Of a stretch of DNA of 64,000 nt, positions 13,393 through 25,460 are shown one piece after another (position 1 is the first letter of the stretch; every line of letters begins with the position of its first letter). A program made the position numbers and the translations under genes. The notes beneath the pieces were generated by a model. It ran no database searches, was not told the DNA's origin, and worked only from the letters and a program-made list of their open reading frames with translations. The DNA lies in NCBI RefSeq assembly GCF_000247695.1, contig NW_004624843.1:1335671-1399670 (forward strand), written 5' to 3'. Origin of the DNA: Heterocephalus glaber. Taxonomy: Eukaryota; Chordata; Mammalia; Rodentia; Bathyergidae.

Positions 13393-15755
13393 ACCTTTGT
13401 GTCCTTTCTGAGGCTGGGCATAGCAGGCAGAACAGCAGCAGCTCACTACTTGGGGTCATAGGCTAAGGAATTGGAAATCTTCTCCTGGAAGGTACCGTTG
13501 GTGGTGAAGGCCTTTGCAAATTTCTGGGACTCACGGAATACTCTGATTATAAATCCTAGTCTTGTCACAAGCTAGCCTGAGTTCTTGCTTTAGTGATAAT
13601 GGAAGTTAAAAGTAAAGCATGAATTTGCAGGGAACTCTTCAATTAAAAGGAGAGAAAATAAGGAAAGGGCTGCAGCTTGGGTAGTAGCTGGAGGAAGAGT
13701 CTCTGATGAAGAGAACTAGACTGGCCCATCAGTGGAGCCAAGAGGCCAGATCTACGGAGGACTTGTAAGGGCTTGGCCCAGTCGTTATTCCAGTCCTGCT
13801 TTCACAGCTCAGACTGAATACTCATGACTTGAGGGACAGTTTGGATCCCCTGGGAGAAACCGTCACAACGGGGGAATTCCAGTCATGTGAGGCTCTGTTG
13901 GAATCCAAGGTGAGCACAGGTTAGGGCAATGGAGATTTCTGACAAAGGTGTTCTCAGTCTTGAAGGGCAGTGAAACAGGCTAGGTAAATTGAAGGCCAGT
14001 GGACACATCCTAAATGCCTAACGTGCCTATCTGCAGAGCTGAGAGACATTTGACCCAGTTTCACAAAATGAAGGTCAAGCTTTGTTTTACTTTTAGTTAC
14101 CTGTTAGGCATTTGCAGGCCCAAGTGAAGAGTCAGAGTTCCTAGCAAAAACCACTTTGAAGTCCTCGACTGCCTCAGGAAAAGTCACAAATCATGATTGT
14201 TATGAGTCATACGAATAGGCTAAGGACCCAGGAGTGAGTTTGTTCTTTGTCCCTATGGTGATCTTAACGACGTCATGACTATGTCATCCCTGCACATTGG
14301 CCCAGTGCCAGCCGGAGAAAGCCTCCAAGTCAAAGCTCTGACTGCCAGGCACTGTGGGAGTGAGAGGTAGATGGCCCTGCGTTTGTCTCCCTTTCTGATA
14401 CTCCGCTGGGGTAGCACAAGGTGAAAGACCAGGAGCAAAAGGCAGACTGGGGACAAATACGAATAAGACTTGGAGTGTAAATGTGAACGAGTAGACAGAA
14501 CCACTTTTATTAGGCTTAAAATAAATAATTTCCATATTATGGCATCGAGAATTGATTTTGTTATTACCAGATTTATCTATTTTATCTTTTCTGATTTGGA
14601 CTTAGAGTGGTAAGGAGGCTCCAGATCACTCCTGTGAGAACACTCAGCAACACAAAGTAGCATATACAATAGCACGAGTAAATGCTGGATTCAGGACTGG
14701 TTCCAATACCCATATTCACATTCATATACAGATTCATGTGTATATCTCTCCCAATGCCTTGTCATTCTTTCCTTGGGAAGACTTCCGATATGACATAGAA
14801 ACTGCTAGATGGTGGCAAATAATCCCCAGGTTTCAGGCCATCTAGACAATAAACAACTCGATAACATTCAGTACAGCAGCTTCTATAGAGCCCATCTGTT
14901 TCAAAATAACCCTAATTCTGCTTACGATGCGGAATGCTTTGTTGAGTGGAATTTGTCCTAGTTTTCTTCAGCAAAGTCAGTGTCATAGGCCTCTGGTTCC
15001 ACCTGCTGGCAAATGCAAATACTGGAATGAAACCCATGGTGGATATTTCCAGTTGAAGGTGGCTGCACCCCACCGTACCCTACACGTCCACGAACAGCGT
15101 GTAACCAGTGCCTGCTCAAGATGCCCATCCCCACAATGCACAGTTTATCCAGGACTCTTTATCAACCAGAGCTTTATACCCTTAGAACTCATTTAAAAAT
15201 TTTAAAAGTGGAGAAATTTGACAAAACATTACATAACCAAGCGCTCAAGTTTAACGTCACCAGTGATAATTCATGTTGGTACCATGTTCCACTCATGTGC
15301 GATCAGAAGGGGACTTCACTTCTGTTGTATTCTTTACCAAAAGCCATGCTCTAATCATGAGGACCAACATCAGACACACCTAACTGAGAGACATTCTGAA
15401 GAATTTCTGGCTTTTATTTGTGGATATCAAGGTCATTGAAGACAAGAAAAGACCAAGAAGCTAAGAGACTAAGGAGACATGACAACTAAATGTACTGTGG
15501 TCTCCTGGATTGGCTCCTGCAATAGAAAAAGAAAATGGAAATAAGTGAAAAAACTGGTGAAATCTAAATGAAGTTTGGAATTTAGTTCATAGTAATACAT
15601 CCATGTCGATTTCTTAGTTTTGGCCTACCACTATAATTCAGGATGCTAACATTAAGGAGATTGCACTGTGCATATTATCTTTGCACCTTCTTCATAAATC
15701 TGGAATGATTTCAAAATACAAAGTTTTATTTAAAACTATTTTAAATGTAGATGGA

Positions 15756-15850
15756 GGAGCTGGGGATTTAGCTCAGTGGTTTTTGCCACCTGCTGCGCAA
15801 GCGCAAGGACCCGAGTTCGATCCCCGGTACCAAAAAACAAAACAAACAGA
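15756..15850 (+). repeat. tRNA-like SINE with target duplications
   Basis: The body reads GGAGCTGGGGATTTAGCTCA then GTGGTTTTTGCCACCTGC and GAGTTCGATCCCCGGTACC, ending in an A-rich tail. Box A (TAGCTCAGTGG) and box B (GAGTTCGATCC) are intact. AAATGTAGATGG at 15744 and AAATGTAGGTGG at 15851 are the target-site duplication, so this is a fairly young insertion. Confidence 0.9.
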
Positions 15851-17676
15851 AAATGTAGGTGGCGGGGATGACACCTAATGAGATCACATGAATTGGAGGA
15901 CATTGCCAAGGGAAGACCACACCGCTGGCTCCTTGTCTAGCTGCCAGAAACCATGGGCAGGCTGGCCGATAGGTTGAGCAGCATCCTTCAGAGTAGCTCC
16001 CCAGGCAACAGGTGGCAGATGAGGCAGGCTTACACTCCCAGGAATGCCAGCCAAGCCGGATTTCTCAGGGGGAAGCAGACAGTCACAGGCACTTGACAAG
16101 CCCAGCCAGGCTCTCAAGGTGCAGATGAAGAGATTGAGGCACAAGAGAAGGGATGTGTGCGGTGGCGATTGGTGTGCACCTGGTGAAGCGCATTTTCTTT
16201 CCATAGCATTCCTGGTGATTTCATGTATCATCTGCAACCTCATTGCCTGGTGCTTATTAAAATGCACCTTCCAAGGCTGCACCCACAATTTACTACATAA
16301 GAATCTCTGGTAGGAGAACCCAATAATCTACATTTTGAACAAGTTTTCCACTATGCACACCGAAGATGGGGGACCACTGAAACAAATCAGGCAACTCTTC
16401 CGTTCTTAGCATCTCCAAGACTGCCTGACTTCTCTCACACCTCTTGCATTGGAGCCACTGAAGGGCCAGGATGTTGTCTCTGACACTGCCTCCACATGTC
16501 TCGGGAAGAACCCATAACTTTTTTTTTTTGGAGCTTAGTTCTTTAGAGTTTAAGTACTGTCTCCCCCATTGCATTTTCCATGTTTTAAAGGACATTAAAA
16601 CTTACTTATTGACAACCGCCAGATCAAGAAACAAGAGCTTGGGAATGAGCTCCTATCTGGGCTCTGAGGAGACTACTAGGAATTCCTTCCTGCCTGTTTT
16701 TACTGTAGTAACACGCGCCACAGTAGCACCTAGAGGAGGTTGAGGTCCAACTCTCCTCCTCCCTGGGAGATAAAGGTCAGAACAGACAGAGGGCCCAGAT
16801 CTGAAGAAGTCCAGAGCGGGCAGCAGTTGTACTTAGGGAATCCCCTAGGGCCCGGGGTCTAGTGGAGTGAGCAGAGACACAGGCAGGCAGGAGTGAAGAG
16901 CAGCCACCCTCACTGCACTGGGTCCTGCCACAGCCCTGTCTGTGAGCCGGTATGGAGTCTTCATCAGTCCCATATTGCAGTCACCTCTTCTCCCAGGCCA
17001 GCACACTGACCCTGCAGCTTCTTAGGGGAGCATGGGACCTAATACTCCAAAGGGTTTGCATCCAGCATTTTCCACACACACACAAATGCCTCCATAAACT
17101 GCCTTCAGTTTCCTTCTTTCAGGTGGATAGCATGTCCTCAAGCCCGGGCCTCAGGACAAGGCCAGTGTGCAGGTTCTCTGTCACCACAGCCCTGTGTGGA
17201 AGGCCCTCGAGTATTAGGCTGTGGGAACACAAAAGTGAAAGTCTGTTCTCAAGGAGCCCATGCCTGTCTTTCCAAGGGTTTTCCTATCTTCACCCAGTGA
17301 ATAACCCTAGATGATTCTGACTTGGAAAAAAAGCAGCAAAATACAGAATCACATGAACAGGGCAAAGGTTGCTTGGAGGTAGTCAATCTCTTCATCATCC
17401 AGAGTCAGCTGATATGATTCAGTAAACTGAGGTCCTACCAGATTGCTGACCAGAGGTACTCTGCTTTAAATCAAGGGACACTTAGAATACCCTAAAATAA
17501 CGTTACATGTATATGGGAAGAAGGTCTTTGACAATTAGTCCTAGTCTCATTTGAAATAAAGTACTATGGTGATAAAATTTGCAAAGAATTGAAGAGAGAT
17601 TGAGTTAAAGAAAAAAAAACAGAAAAGTCCTTCTGCATCAAATTTTTATTCATTCATCTTAAAGTCATGTTTCATA

Positions 17677-17760
17677 GCTGGGGATTTAGCTCAGTGGTTC
17701 TGCCGCCTGCCTCGGAAGCTCAAGGTCCCGAGTTCGATCGACGATACCAAAAAAAAAAAA
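17677..17760 (+). repeat. tRNA-like SINE with target duplications
   Basis: This copy of the same SINE family has intact A and B boxes (TTTAGCTCAGTGG and GAGTTCGATCG) and a pure A tail of about a dozen bases. A 13-base duplication flanks it: GTCATGTTTCATA at 17664 and GTCGTGTTTCATA at 17761, differing at one base. The GATACC 3' end is a decayed form of the GGTACC seen in other copies. Confidence 0.9.
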
Positions 17761-18149
17761 GTCGTGTTTCATATTACAGTGATTCTTCATGAGAGATGGA
17801 CAGCCTCTCACTGACCTCCTGCTTCCTTCCTGTGTGTTCCTCCCGGACACTGAAGTAGGAAAAGCATGGAGGATCATTTCTGTAAGAAGTTATAAACTGT
17901 TCTGTAGTTTTTTTAAAAAATAATTAACTACCATTACAGGTGGGCCTATCTGTTGGTAAACCTTACTCCTTGTCAAGGAAATACTAGTTCCATTCAGTGG
18001 TCCAAAATAAAATCTTACTGTTCACAGTGAATCTAAGTTGCTTCTGCCATTTTTTAAACAAATCCTGTCTCCAAGTCATGATTAAGACAATGATACTCTT
18101 CACGTTTCCAGATTCTGGGTTCAAGAAGACAGCTTAGGCACACCTGAGG

Positions 18150-18290
18150 CACAGTAGAAAGAGGTCTGGCTTTCTGTCTTGACTTCCCCATCAACCAGCC
18201 ATATGACCTTTCAAAGTTAGTTAAAATCTTTAAGCCTCAATCTCTCATCTATAAAATAGTCAAAGAAGTTCTACCTGGAGGGATAACTAG
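18150..18290 (-). repeat. MIR SINE, reverse orientation
   Basis: Matches in reverse order: AACCAGCCATATGACCTTTC, AAGCCTCAATCTCTCATCTA, then TAAAATAG. This is the usual MIR minus-strand pattern (GTGACCTTGG, CCTCAGTTTCCTCATCTG, TAAAATGG). Confidence 0.65.
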
Positions 18291-20194
18291 GATAAAAACC
18301 GTGTATCACAGTATGTATGAATTTCACAAACATAAGATGAAGCCACTCACAAATGGTACCTTTTGCATGAGTGCATTTATGGACAAACTAGGGAAAATGA
18401 CTCTTAGAAGTCATTACAGTGGGGACTCATGGATAGTGACTGGTAGGGAGGTCTCGGGGCTTCTGAGTGCTAGGAATGAATATTCTGTATTTTTACTTGG
18501 ATATTGGACTCATGTATTCAGTTCATGAAAATTAATCAAGTAATACTCTTCAAAAAGAAGGGTGGTTGTAAATAAGGTGTTAAGCAAGTCCAATAATTGT
18601 TGTCTCCCCTTGACTTTCCTTTCTTGGAAATTCTAGAGGTCAGACCACACGTGGTCCATATGTGCAGGAAACAGTAGACCTGACATAGCAGACTTGGCCT
18701 TTTAGATTAGTCAGATTGCTAACTGGATCATAGCCTGTTGATTGTAAGTCACTCGTGTCCGTTATAGGTCCTCAAAATTAACCAACTGAAAGAGAGAGAA
18801 AAATACAGTAGGTACAGTAGGGACTGAGTTTCTCTCCATTCCAGAGCTTCTCATTTCAAGATTCCAGATATCACCTGAGAATTAGGAAATCCCAGTGTTT
18901 CTGACTTGATGGGTTGAAGGGACAGAAATGTGGCTGTTTCTGCTGTCGTTACATCTGTATGTTATCGTAAGCCATGGTGAAACTTCATCGGTATGAAAGT
19001 TATAAGGGTTTGGGTGAATTTCAGACTATCTTGAGAAAGAGAAAGAGGGAGAGAAGAGATTATGCTTCTAATTTGTGACTCAAGTAGTAAAGTAGTCTTA
19101 CTGTCCTTAAGCACCTCCCCCTTTTCAAAGAATGTCTTTCTAAATTGTTAAACTTGGGGTTTCTTCCAGGCCTTTTTGGTCTTTGTTAGTAAATGACTTA
19201 GCAGCCACCCTTTCAGTAGGCTTTGCAATTCACAGAATTTTAATAAAGTAACTTTCTTGAAAGAGAGAACGTGGGTCTCATACTGCTGCCCACATTTGAC
19301 AATAGAAATCCCAGAGAATGCTGGTGATCTATTTAGAGCTTTTCTCCTTTTTAAAGTGATTTCCTCATTAACTCCCTAAATTTAAGGGAAAGATACGCCA
19401 TCCTGCAACTTGACTTTAGTGTAACTTCACTGAATGGCACAGAATACTCATCAGACCATGGGTGGATCTATGAATACTAGCAAATTAAATATCTATTTAC
19501 ACAGATAGCAAACAGTAGAGAAAGTGGCTGTCAACCTATGGCACTCTTTTTAGCAGATCTTATCTGGAGAAAATTGCTTCTCTTCCCTTAGCAGTAAAAT
19601 GCACAGTTACTGCATTATACATAAGGGTAGAAAACTGAAAATTTTTCCATCAAAAACAACAAATCAATAAGTCTTATGACCTCACACGTGGTGCAATAAT
19701 TGAGCTAAATTGTCTTAGACTGGGCAGTGTTCCTGAAGTTCCTTGAAGCATACTTGCTGTTTCATTGAGTGAAATTGAGGGCTGACCTCCATTTACAGAA
19801 ACACAGAAACAAGTCTCATAAATGCTAATATTCTCCACCAAGTTCTTCAGAACAAGGCCATTTCACCCAAGCCTTTACATTTTCAATGCATGATTTAACT
19901 AAACAAAAAATGAAGGTCTTGGCTGGATGCTTCAGCTTCCCTAATGTCCCAGAGTCCCCTCCATGCCGCAGAAATGTACCTCTCGGTGAAGCTCATTAAT
20001 TACCTTGTTAATATCAATTTCTTAGAAAGCAGATATTTGTACAAACACTGTACAAAAGCACTGCTACAATCTGTAAATATAGTTGGGCTCTGTCTCTTAA
20101 GAAGTCACTAGTTTTGTCAATCTATTGTATATAGATCATAAATACATGTAACACATGATTCTTGATGGTAGAGATTAAAAATCATGACATTCAC

Positions 20195-20385
20195 TGCTCA
20201 GCAGGCATTTACTGCATGTGGTACTCAGCTAGGCATTTTCTGTGCACTATCTCTTCCAGTCTCCTCACAGCCCAACAGAGGAGCTGTTCTTACTGTTCCC
20301 ATTGATAGATAAGGACACCAACATGAAGAGAAAGTAACCTGTTTATTCAAGGATGTGCTGCAGAAAAGTAGAGGAGTTGATATTT
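20195..20385 (+). repeat. MIR/L2-like fragment
   Basis: The block reads GGCATTTACTGCATGTGGTA, CTCAGCTAGGCATTTTCTGT, then GATAGATAAGGACACC and AAGTAACCTG. The first part follows the MIR consensus over most of its length; the 3' part is diverged. Confidence 0.6.
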
Positions 20386-21173
20386 AATTATAGGTGGTCA
20401 AATTCCAGATACTCTGTGGTCCCCTTGTTCGGCAGCTTCCTTCACACAGGAACCAACCAGGGCAGAGACAGGAAGAGAAGGCAGCTCTCGATGATCTCCC
20501 AACACTCTTCTCTTTAATCCTTCTCCTTCCCCCAGTGGAACCTTGTCCAGGTTCTCAGCTCTGTGCTCAACAAATGTAAATATGCATCAGAAACACAAGG
20601 ATAAGCCCTTTTGGAGATGCCTGCGGAAGATCCTGCCTATTATGGAGAGCAATAATAGATGAGGTAACCCTAAGCGAATAGTACAGAAATGGCTTAAAAA
20701 ATAAATGCAAAGGCAGGGAGTTGGAAAGCGGAGCACAGCTGAGACTGAGTGGGCAGCCAGAAGGCCCTGTCCCCAGTGTGGCTGACCCAGAGCGCCCATA
20801 GCAGGCAGTGGGAAAGTGCCTAACAGCAAATTTTTTAATTCTCTTTGAAATAGCAAAGATTATTTTGCATATGGAAACTTTACTAGGATTCAGAACAGTG
20901 TAGTGTTCAGAGCCTGAAGTGAAGCAATTCAGCCATTCCTCAGACTGGAGGGCTGCTATTAACAGAAGCAGAGTTTGAAGGACTTGACCCAGAAAATCAG
21001 GCCTGATTTCAAATCAGGCATTATTGTTTTGGTGGAGGTTATCATAGTGCACTTGGTGCTGCAAGCCAAACTATTCTGGTAGCCAGTGGAATTTAAGGAG
21101 ACCCATGTTGGAATTTCTGTCACATCTGTGATAACTGCAGAATCTCTAAAGCCTTGAGGGCTTAGCATAGACC

Positions 21174-21253
21174 CGTGATGGTGGACCTTTTAGACCTTTC
21201 AGTGAAACAGACAGCCTGCTGTGACACAGGTGCCATAGGTTCACCACCTCTGG
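21174..21253 (+). mobile_element. Short hAT-like MITE with 8-bp target duplication
   Basis: An 80-base element with imperfect inverted ends: CGTGATGGTGGACC at the left and GGTTCACCACCTCTGG at the right. CATAGACC at 21166 and CCTAGACC at 21254 flank it, matching at 7 of 8 bases. The 8-base duplication is diagnostic of hAT transposons. There is no coding capacity. Confidence 0.65.
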
Positions 21254-22177
21254 CCTAGACCTTCTAGTTTTCTACTCTCAAATAGCAGTGAGCCATATAT
21301 CCATGAAGAAAAGAGATTCAGTGAGTGGTGGCAGGGCTGTGGGCGATGGTAAGAGGGTATAATCCTGTACGTACTCGGCATTTTAGACATGGTGGTAATT
21401 GGAGATAGTCACATGACCCAGGTTAAGCTTTGCTTCCCTCTGTGCAGCTTGTGGCCTTAGATGTGTCCCCAGCACTCTGAGCCTTCGCGTCCTCTGTAAA
21501 ATAGGGATGAGTAGATTGGGAATGAAAGCCAAGTGAAATTGGGCCCCTTGAAAGAACTGTGTGAGTGGAAGAGTGCTTATTGTCCTCTCTTGGCGTGAGT
21601 TTCCCACTTTAGCACACAGGACTCTGTTGGCTCACCCTAGTTCTCCTCAGATGCCCTGCACATGGGCCCATGTGTCAGCTGCTCATTGCTTAGGCTGGAC
21701 CTGAGGAATCTTCCCAGTCCACCACTTCTGATTCCTCTCTGCCCCTCCCTTCATGGAAATACTAATCCTCCCAGAGGGAATCACAGTGCCCCCTATGGTA
21801 TGAAAATATCAAAGGACGCTGTGATTCCCTTTGGGAACCTGAGGGCTCTTCCAACATCCCTGGCTTTGTGCCCTGTGGCCTGGAGTCAGCCTCCCACGTT
21901 ATTTCTGATTCTGCCCACAGCTTGTTCTAATGGTGTTCCCTGCCCATCTGGAACAGGGTGTCAAACACTGGCCCACACTCACAAGTACAATGAAGAACGG
22001 TCTTTTTAAAAACAACTGTTAGAGGCAAAGTAGAATTTGGAAATGATCACATAAAACAGTTTTGAACAATGAGCTAGTGGTGATTTGATTCATGAATTTA
22101 ACATTTCAAAGCATTTACCATCTTGAACAAAGAGAAATTCCTTTATAAATCCTTATGGTAAAAACTACATCTAGTTG

Positions 22178-22482
22178 TTATGGTTTCTATCGAGAATGGT
22201 CCCCCAAAGGCCTCATGTGCCCATAGGCAGGGTTTTTGGAAGAGGAGTGGACTGTGGGACTTGCTTTTGGGAGGTAGCCCTGGTGAGGGGGCAGGCCACT
22301 GGAAGGTCCACTGTATCTCCCTGCCTTTCCCTTCTCACTCTATTTCCTGGTCCGCCATGCACTTCTGCCATGCTGTTCTGCCCCGGTGGTTGCCAACCTC
22401 GGGCTGTAACAGTGAGCCAGAATAAGCCGCTCCTCCTTCACCTCTAGGTGTCAAATACTGGGTCTCAGCAATGAGGAAAGTG
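22178..22482 (+). mobile_element. MaLR-type LTR
   Basis: The sequence opens TTATGGTTTCTATCGAGAAT then GGTCCCCCAAAGGCCTCATGTG and ends with GTCTCAGCAATGAGGAAAGT then GACTAAG. Both ends match the general MaLR LTR form (TGTTATGG... to ...GACTAA). It is a solitary, decayed copy. Small open frames inside it are not genes. Confidence 0.7.
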
Positions 22483-23555
22483 ACTAAGCCGCCAGTGCAA
22501 CTTTTTATCTTACAGTATTCCTGAAACTTGATGGTGGGAGTCTATAAGCCTGTAACATATTGAATATTGTCTTTAATGTAAGTTAACAAAATGACATACA
22601 TTTCACTGTACCAAAAAGCTTGGCAGTAGAGGTTCCCCCAGCAGAAGTGAGTATGGGGCCAAGATTTGCCTTGTTCGCTTTGAGTGTCCTGGTCAGAAAA
22701 GGCTCCCAGGGGCTCGGGAGGTGTCATTTTCCCCTGGTCTCAGTGAGAAAGGAGAGCCCGCTGTGGGTGAGCATTGAGGTGCCCCCAACAGTGGGAAAGC
22801 AAAACACAAAAGGGTCGCCTTTTAGCTACCTATTTTGAATTTCTCTGACATTAAAATTCCAGCCATGGATTGAACAGAGTAACTCTGAGTTTCCCACTCC
22901 TTCCTCTTAGGTCTTTTCATTATAATCCCGACAGCTGTCACTTATGTTTATTCATGAAACATCTTGGAAAAGGTACCGTACCACTCCTAGGAAGAGCTAT
23001 CAAATGTTCACTTGCTCTCTTCCTAAGAGAGCAATTTCCCTTGCACACCCTCCCTTCCCATCTGGGCCTTTACCGACAGAGCCAGATTTGGACCCTGGGT
23101 CAGTCACGGCCGAAGCTCAGTTGGCACTGTTGAGTGACGGTGCCTGGCTGCACCCAGTCCCTCTGGAAGTCATGGGCAGGTGCTGATTATTAGACAGCCA
23201 TGGTGCTCAGGTGCATTCCAGGTCAGAGATGTGTCCTGCTGTTGAGGAGCAGATGATCCTAGTAGGAGAAGGAAGAGTGAACTCATGGCAACACTACGAG
23301 GCAGGACATGGTCCCTACCTGATGAGGAAACCCAACAGGAAAGGGGTGAAAGAGGAGGAGATTGGACTGGGAGAGAGTACTTCTGTGGGGGTGGCCAGGC
23401 ACTGGAAGGGGGAGTAAGACTTTTGGTTGATGTAATTGTGGGAGGAGGGAGTTCAAGGCAAGTGGAGGGTTTGCAGAGCCGCAAGAGTGGAAAGGTGGAG
23501 CCTTTTTGCTCCACATGCTTTAACTGGCTGCTTACCCAGTGGTGTCAGTGATGCA

Positions 23556-23579
23556 TCTGCCTGCCTGCCTGCCTGCCTC
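23556..23579. repeat. (CCTG)n simple repeat
   Basis: A run of five CTGC/CCTG units (TGCCTGCCTGCCTGCCTGCC). Confidence 0.9.
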
Positions 23580-24373
23580 ATAGAGGATCGGGAAGCTTTT
23601 GTTCAGTGTAGGTTCCTGATTCTTGCCATCAAGAACTGTGTATGTACTTCCTTATTACTCTCCACCGTTCCTGGGAGAGTTGTTTATATAGTGACTGAAG
23701 TGTTGAAATCATTACACACTATATTTGCAGTCCTGCTCAGTAATGATTTCCATGGTCCTTCACATGACCTTAAAATATTGCGCCTGCCCGTTTGCCCGCC
23801 CGCCCAGATGCCCATCAGTAGCACTGTACTCCTGCTGTTTGGCCTGCGCTGGCCTGGGCAGGCGCTCCTGTGGCTCGGTCAGGTGGGATTCTGCTTGCTG
23901 GAGCGATCGGGGCTGGAGGAGCGAGGAAAGGGGAGCCCAGAGCCCGCCCGAGCAGAAGCCAGCCAGCAGAGGGGCCAGGGAAGTTGTAGAGCTGAGAGTA
24001 GAGAAACAGCGCCAAACAGAAGAGGAGCCCTTGAGACATGGTGGAAGGTTAAATGATGCAAATTACAGAACATGGTGAGAGGAAAAATAAAAGTGGGGGA
24101 TTATCAGGAAGCATCAGATCCAGTTCAGTCCTGAGTCAAGTTAAATTCTTAGACTGAACCATACTGCGTGTATAGAGTTGATGTTGAAATTTCGAATTGA
24201 CAGCTGAAGTAGAAATGTTTATTCTATACCCTTTTCATGTTAAAATGAAGATGACACCAAAGCGATTGGCTTTCCCCCTCTGCCCCTGGAATCTTAGGCT
24301 GGCACAGTGTCTTGTAAATGTCAGAACCATAGCTGGGGAGTGTTTGATTTTCCCTTCTGCTTTCTCACCACAG

Positions 24374-24465
24374 GAAATAGCAGAAATAGCCCACCACCTT
24401 ACGGGTTTCATCTCTCGCCAGAGGAAATGAGGAGACAGCGGCTTTACAGATTTGATGGCCAGTGA
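24374..24465 (+). CDS. RHBDD1: RHBDD1 (RHBDL4) terminal coding exon
   Basis: RHBDD1 encodes the rhomboid intramembrane serine protease RHBDL4, which cleaves membrane proteins in the ER and works with p97/VCP in ER-associated degradation. Only the cytosolic C-terminus is here. The acceptor TTTCTCACCACAG precedes the exon, whose first two bases finish a split codon (probably Gly). The frame reads NSRNSPPPYGFHLSPEEM then RRQRLYRFDGQ and stops at TGA 24463. As I recall it, the human end is almost identical. The RRQRLYRF block is the VCP-binding motif of this family; PPPY just before it is a WW-type ligand motif. Active-site and membrane segments lie in exons outside the window. The exon ends the left-hand gene and faces COL4A4. 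Confidence 0.92.
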
Positions 24466-25460
24466 GGTGGCTTCTCGGGAAGCCGTGCTTCAGTTGTGTC
24501 ACTGTTACCCATTTAGTTCACTCCCCAAGCCTCTAATTACTTTTAAGCAAAAGCAGAGTGCAGTTCTCACCCCGTGTTGCTCATGTCTCCCATGGACCCT
24601 TGCCCTGTGGCCCTTTGAGGCCGGACTTGCGCCGGACTGAATGTCTGGAAGCCAGGCTTGTTGAAAGCAGCTCACAGCTTTCTGGGAGTGGCCCATCTCC
24701 TGGCCTTGTTCTGTCCCAAACAGAAGGTAACTCCCCGGTGTCAGGACCAGTTTCCACACTCCTTTACCTGCCTCCTGCTTAGGGCGCCTTCACCTTGTTT
24801 TGATGCTGAAGACTGACCTTCGCCAGGAGGTTTTGTTTCACCGGTTTGGATGATCAGTCCCTCCTTCAGCCCATGCTGGATGCTTCACTTGGCAGGAGGC
24901 GAGGCACTGTCCCCTCGTCCTTGTCCTCCTGGCACGTTGCCATGGTGACTGTCCAGAAGGAACTGTGGCTTCCTTCCCACTGTATTGTTCTGATCTCCTT
25001 CACCCAGGCACTGCGGCTCCTCGTTACAGTGTACTTGCTTTGCTCTCGTTCCCTAAGCCTAAGAAAGACCCAAGGTGGAGACAAGGCCTTCACACTCCAC
25101 TAGGTATCAAGTAACACCAGCAGTTGTGGTGCCAGAGCTGCTCCTCCCGTGGCAGAAAGAGTCCCTGGGAGGGGGGCGTGTCATTTAATCCACAGAACAG
25201 CAGCAGGCACCACATGCAGAGTTGAGCAAAGACATTTAGTAGACTGATCACTAGAAATCCTTCTTGCGGGAGATTTTTTTTTCCTTATACAAGTGCCTTT
25301 TAATTGGCCACTGTATCAGCTGTTTGTCCTACACAAGTGTCCAAAACATGCCCCAGGGCCCTGCAATATTACAGTACACAGATTGTCTGTCCGGGTCATG
25401 TGGTCATGTGAGGCATTTCCCAGGGCTTGTGTTTCGTGAATAAAAGGACAAAGACCAAAC
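24466..25460 (+). other. RHBDD1: RHBDD1 3' UTR (extent inferred)
   Basis: Sequence after the RHBDD1 stop has no coding signal. The first canonical polyadenylation signal downstream is AATAAA at 25439-25444 (GTGAATAAAAGG), followed within 30 bases by a T/G-rich stretch (CATGTCTTCTGTTATGG). The UTR would then be about 1 kb. A second AATAAA near 26711 could give a longer form. Confidence 0.5.
25439..25444 (+). promoter_or_regulatory. Candidate RHBDD1 polyadenylation signal
   Basis: AATAAA in TTTCGTGAATAAAAGGAC, with a downstream U/GU-rich stretch. It is the first AATAAA after the RHBDD1 stop codon. Confidence 0.45.

Larger units (their letters stand above)
1..24373 (+). other. RHBDD1: Last intron of RHBDD1 (inferred), no coding exon recognised
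   Basis: The stretch upstream of the RHBDD1 terminal exon is read as its final intron because the exon has a proper acceptor and begins in mid-codon. I looked for the preceding exon of the family (an acidic ubiquitin-interacting segment ending in a sequence like ASLWDRG) and saw none. Open frames here are short, lack family features and often overlap repeats. Large parts (for example 1-3600, 4300-6500, 7050-9200, 16400-17650, 18550-20150) show no element I can name beyond short simple repeats. Repeats that can be named are listed separately. Confidence 0.6.

Noticed and set aside
15756..15850. Possible true tRNA gene, given intact A and B boxes
   Set aside because: The sequence does not fold into a full cloverleaf acceptor stem, has an A tail and target duplications, and has several sister copies; it is a SINE.
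15884..16288. 134-codon minus-strand open frame
   Set aside because: No recognised family, no splice or start context, and it overlaps an antisense frame in intronic DNA.
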